Below are positions 61,244 through 64,000 of a stretch of DNA of 64,000 bases, piece by piece. Both the position numbers and the translations under genes were made by a program. Position 1 is the stretch's first letter. Each line of letters starts with the position of its first letter. The notes under the pieces were generated by a model. It worked only from the letters and a program-made list of their open reading frames with translations. It ran no database searches and had not been told where the DNA came from. The stretch is from Mucilaginibacter sp. KACC 22063 (GTDB lineage: Bacteria; Bacteroidota; Bacteroidia; Sphingobacteriales; Sphingobacteriaceae), in NCBI RefSeq assembly GCF_028736115.1, contig NZ_CP117877.1:3534001-3598000 (forward strand). Reading direction: 5' to 3'.

Positions 61244-61623
61244 CTAATCAACAATAACCAATGTATCAAATACCTGTTTTTTGTGATTGATGATACTGTC
61301 TAAGTTATAATTTGCTTTAACAATTGTGCTATCGAAATCATTATACCTGTCATAATCTCTATAGATCTTTATGATTTTATTTGCAATTGTGGTATCAGGT
61401 TTCCTTTTGTAAAGGTTACATAAACAAAGCGCCAGGTGGTTCTGATTGGCTCTGTAATATCTCCTTCCAGGCCTTTAATATCATACTTAAATCGAACTGT
61501 ACAACTTTTAAATGTTAGGGCTTGTGTACTGCTATGACGTATCTGAGGGAGAACCACCGTAAAAAATATGGTGGTAAACGCCAAGATACCAAGTACCCAT
61601 GCTGCGGTTCTTCTCTCTTCCAT
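61244..61623 (-). pseudogene. Small membrane protein gene with a frameshift
   Basis: The first frame starts MEERRTAAWVLGILAFTTIF with one TM helix and runs through LTFKSCTVRFKYDIKGLEG. From about the AAGGAGA stretch near 61460 the conserved-looking sequence continues in another frame (YYRANQNHLALCLCNLYKRK, then PDTTIANKIIKIYRDYDRYN to FDTLVIVD) and ends at 61244. The total is 3n+2 bases. I do not recognise the family. It lies between the tRNAs and operator C, and may be a damaged part of the repair locus. Confidence 0.5.
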
Positions 61624-61689
61624 ACTATAGGCTTTATCATTTATACAAAAGCCTGCAACAAGTAACCTTTGCTTCTCACAATAAATATG

Positions 61690-61708
61690 TACGCACTTGC
61701 TTTGCGCA
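61690..61708. promoter_or_regulatory. Operator C upstream of the WYL regulator gene
   Basis: TACGCACTTGCTTTGCGCA is the reverse-complement form of TGCGCA-N7-TGCGTA found at operators A and B. It is followed by GAAGAAAATATTT and TAATATTTATT, nearly the same flank as operator B. It lies about 70 bases before the WYL ATG, so autoregulation is likely. Confidence 0.7.
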
Positions 61709-61778
61709 GAAGAAAATATTTCTAATATTTATTAACTAAATCTCAAACCCAATCCACGAATTTCGAAATCATCATCTT

Positions 61779-62798
61779 ATGCCTGTTAACCGCAATGCCC
61801 TTATCCGATACCGAACTATTGACCAATGTCTGCAAAACAGGCGAAGGAAATGGACGCTTGACGACCTGATTGAGGCCTGCAGTGATGCCATTTACGAATA
61901 CCAGGGTATTGATACCGGCATAAGCCGCCGCACCGTACAGGCAGATATTGAAATGATGCGCAGCAATAAGCTGGGCTATGAAGCGCCAATTATCGTCGTC
62001 GATAAAAAATATTACACCTATGCAGATAAGGACTACAGCATTACCAATAGCCCCATCAGCGCACAGGATATGCAGGTGCTTGGCGAGGTTTCGGGACTGC
62101 TGAAGCAATTCAAAGGTTTTAACCACTTTGCCGACCTTAACGAAATGGTGAGTAAGCTGGAAGATAAGATCTACACTCAAAAAACGCAGCTCAGTCCGGT
62201 TATCGACTTTGAAAAAAACGACAATTTGAAGGGCCTGGAATGGATCGAAGTTATACGAAAGGCCATTGTAGAGAAAAAAACGATGTGTATTACCTATCAG
62301 TCGTTCAAAGCACGCGAAGCCAGTATCTTTTGCTTTAGTGGCTACCTGTTAAAAGAATACCGCAACCGTTGGTTTGTGCTTGGCAGGGCACACCGCCGCA
62401 ATAGCCCGCTATTAACCCTTGCATTAGACCGTATACAAACCATTGAAGAACACACAGAAAGCTACCGCGAAAACATTGAATTAGATCTTGCTACTTATTA
62501 CAACAATGTAATAGGCGTAACAAAAACACCCAACCAGCGCGATTGCGAAGTAGTGTTTTGGATAGATAAAGATAACGCACCTTATGTAATCACCAAACCT
62601 TTACATCATACTCAAAAACTGCTAAGTGAAGACGAAACGGGAAAAACATTCAGCATCCGTGTAATTATGAATTTTGAGTTAGAGCGCGAACTTTTAGGTT
62701 TTGGTTCAAAAATAAGAGTTTTGGGACCAAGAATTTTGGTTAAACAAATGAGGGCACAGATTAAAAAGACATTGGAGCGCTACGAAAACAACTTCTAA
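61779..62798 (+). CDS. WYL-domain transcriptional regulator
   Basis: This 339-residue protein has an N-terminal winged helix (about 5-75: RYRTIDQCLQNRRRKWTLDD, then ISRRTVQADIEMMRS) and a central WYL domain (about 150-235: AIVEKKTMCITYQSF, EYRNRWFVLGRAH with the ligand-binding Arg). The C-terminal WCX region reaches about 330. WYL proteins sense nucleic-acid ligands or nucleotides and regulate repair and defence genes. Operator C precedes it, and copies precede rsr and rtcB, so it is the best candidate regulator of the locus. Confidence 0.9.
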   Translation: MPVNRNALIRYRTIDQCLQNRRRKWTLDDLIEACSDAIYEYQGIDTGISRRTVQADIEMMRSNKLGYEAPIIVVDKKYYTYADKDYSITNSPISAQDMQVLGEVSGLLKQFKGFNHFADLNEMVSKLEDKIYTQKTQLSPVIDFEKNDNLKGLEWIEVIRKAIVEKKTMCITYQSFKAREASIFCFSGYLLKEYRNRWFVLGRAHRRNSPLLTLALDRIQTIEEHTESYRENIELDLATYYNNVIGVTKTPNQRDCEVVFWIDKDNAPYVITKPLHHTQKLLSEDETGKTFSIRVIMNFELERELLGFGSKIRVLGPRILVKQMRAQIKKTLERYENNF

Positions 62799-62817
62799 AT
62801 CTATTTTCTTGCCCGTA

Positions 62818-63456
62818 CTAATACACGGGCAACGCTAATATTTTCTCTATTTCCGGTGCGATGTGCTTATCATAGTATTCGTTCTCTTTTATATCGGTAA
62901 AGCCTGAAGATTTGCATACTTTCTGCGTGAAATAATTTGCTGATTGGCAGAGCGACATAAAAGCCAGAAACCTGATTTCCGGGTTGCTTTTTTCTGTAAG
63001 GTTCTTTTCCGTTTTGTCAAATGCTTGCTTCAATAAAACGTTTAACCGCATTTTCAGATCAGGAATTGCAACAACCCCGGGATTACGCAGGTATTGAATA
63101 AGTACGTTTGCTTCGTGCGTATGGTTAAAATTATATATGTTAATCTGATGCCATATATCCATTAATGAGGTAATTAACGTATCGTTTGTCCTCAACTGCC
63201 TTTTTAAATTATCTACAAGATCATCAAGGCACGTAATCAGGCTTACCTGCAAAACATTTTTTAGTCCGCCAAATTTTGACATGATAGTTGATTTACTGCA
63301 TTTTGTTGTAAAACAAATCAAAGGGAGCGTTACATGGTCGTATCCATACATACTGATCAGCGCAATGGTATGCCCAATGATAAAATTTGCCGATTTACTG
63401 TTCCCGTAATTGTTAATATATTGGTTAGGCATAATAAGGTTTTTTAGAGGATTCAT
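62818..63456 (-). CDS. TetR-like transcriptional regulator
   Basis: This 212-residue, all-helical protein has an N-terminal helix-turn-helix (about 25-65: AALISMYGYDHVTLPLI pattern, then CSKSTIMSKFGGLKNVLQVS) and a helical ligand domain, the TetR/AcrR layout. The second in-frame ATG at 63432 (MPNQYINNYG) is an equally good start. It is convergent with the WYL gene with 19 bases between stops. Ligand unknown. Confidence 0.75.
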   Translation of the reverse strand: MNPLKNLIMPNQYINNYGNSKSANFIIGHTIALISMYGYDHVTLPLICFTTKCSKSTIMSKFGGLKNVLQVSLITCLDDLVDNLKRQLRTNDTLITSLMDIWHQINIYNFNHTHEANVLIQYLRNPGVVAIPDLKMRLNVLLKQAFDKTEKNLTEKSNPEIRFLAFMSLCQSANYFTQKVCKSSGFTDIKENEYYDKHIAPEIEKILALPVY

Positions 63457-63524
63457 ATCTAATATTTTCTAAAGTACCTGGCGTTGCTAATGAATGCCAG
63501 AGGAAGCTTCATTAACGCTCAAAC

Positions 63525-64000
63525 TCAATCAATCTGGTTTCCGATAATTTCTAAGCTTTTTATTCGGCCATTGGCACGTTGCGCCAGGCGGAGGTTTTGA
63601 TCGGAAGTGAAATATTTGTAAAGCCAGTTAATAAAAATCTGCACCTTGTTTTTAACCCCCAGAATAAGCATCAAGTGCACAAACATCCAGGTAAACCAGG
63701 CAAGCCTGCCTTTTAAATGCCATTTCGGAAAAGTAAGATCTACCACGGCTTTGCGCTTGCCTATAGTGGCCATAATCCCCTTATCATAATATTCATAAGC
63801 TATTAGTTGCTCCCCCTCAAGCATACGGACAATATTTTCGGCAAGATTATCGGCCTGACTTTGTGCTACACTGGCCAATTGCGGGTGCCCATTCTCGTAA
63901 CCGGGCGCATTCATTTGGGCGATATCACCTATAGCGTATATCGCATCTGCCCCTTCCAGCATATTAAACCGGTCTACTTTGAGTCGATTACCTCTGGTTA
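63525..64000 (-). CDS. Type II NADH dehydrogenase, C-terminal part (partial)
   Basis: The frame is open to the window edge. It shows the FAD motif ADAIYAIGDIAQM, HPQLASVAQSQADNLAENIV, then the membrane-anchoring WHLKGRLAWFTWMFVHLMLI and FINWLYKYFTSDQNLRL of NDH-2 enzymes. It would pass electrons from NADH to quinone at the inner membrane without pumping protons. The 5' part lies beyond base 64000. Confidence 0.9.
   Translation of the reverse strand, partial: TRGNRLKVDRFNMLEGADAIYAIGDIAQMNAPGYENGHPQLASVAQSQADNLAENIVRMLEGEQLIAYEYYDKGIMATIGKRKAVVDLTFPKWHLKGRLAWFTWMFVHLMLILGVKNKVQIFINWLYKYFTSDQNLRLAQRANGRIKSLEIIGNQID

Overview
The window looks like a chromosome segment of a Bacteroidota species, most likely a Sphingobacteriaceae (Mucilaginibacter/Pedobacter type). 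The support is indirect but consistent. Promoters follow the TAnnTTTG -7 pattern with weak or absent Shine-Dalgarno sites. The tmRNA tag reads GENTYALAA. The branched-chain E1 dehydrogenase has alpha and beta fused. The DAHP synthase carries a C-terminal chorismate mutase, and the integrase is of the Bacteroidetes type. No sequence search was run, so the genus is an inference.

Layout. Bases 1-13350 are housekeeping genes: the end of metE, proline dehydrogenase, an S4 protein, the shikimate/phenylalanine genes (aroB; then pheA, DAHP synthase-chorismate mutase and aroA, with aroC nearby), an MFS carrier, a HAD hydrolase, and moaC/mobA. The pheA operon is preceded by a complete ribosome-dependent attenuator with a Phe/Tyr-rich leader peptide at 4636-4701. 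Bases 13564-20053 form a phosphorelay/CheR-CheB cluster. Bases 20040-29641 hold a DinB protein, two L,D-transpeptidase genes, a nitroreductase, an unrecognised possible Ulp1/YopJ-fold protein, the E1 dehydrogenase, a DUF1573 protein and an aminotransferase.

Bases 29701-30065 are the tmRNA gene ssrA. A 23.4-kb genomic island is inserted at its 3' end, bounded by a 15-bp direct repeat (30052-30066 and 53425-53439). The island starts with a tyrosine integrase and carries mostly defence-like genes: a DNA methyltransferase / sigma-like / small protein / ImmA-like peptidase / NurA-like nuclease / HerA ATPase operon; a nucleoid-associated protein with a membrane partner; a DUF262/DUF1524 (GmrSD-like) protein; and a methyltransferase / helicase / GIY-YIG nuclease operon. 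Two of its genes are frameshifted and one is a truncated antitoxin.

Bases 53592-62798 are an RNA-repair locus and the most interesting part. It has a Ro60-like TROVE/vWA protein (rsr) followed by three Y-RNA-like tRNA mimics, the RNA ligase RtcB, a three-gene insert with two HEPN proteins bearing R-x4-H RNase motifs, an unknown basic protein, a WYL regulator, and three unusual tRNA genes for Pro(TGG), Ile(TAT) and Gln(TTG). A 19-bp operator-like sequence, TGCGCA-N7-TGCGTA, recurs upstream of rsr, between rtcB and the unknown gene, and upstream of the WYL gene. The tRNA cluster is preceded by an apparently leaderless 17-codon leader peptide. Half of its sense codons after the start are exactly those read by the three downstream tRNAs. 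The end of this leader ORF can pair with the 5' arm of an intrinsic terminator just before the tRNAs. I infer that the spare tRNAs are switched on when their own kind is depleted, for example by an anticodon nuclease. The window ends with a TetR-like regulator and the C-terminal part of a type II NADH dehydrogenase.
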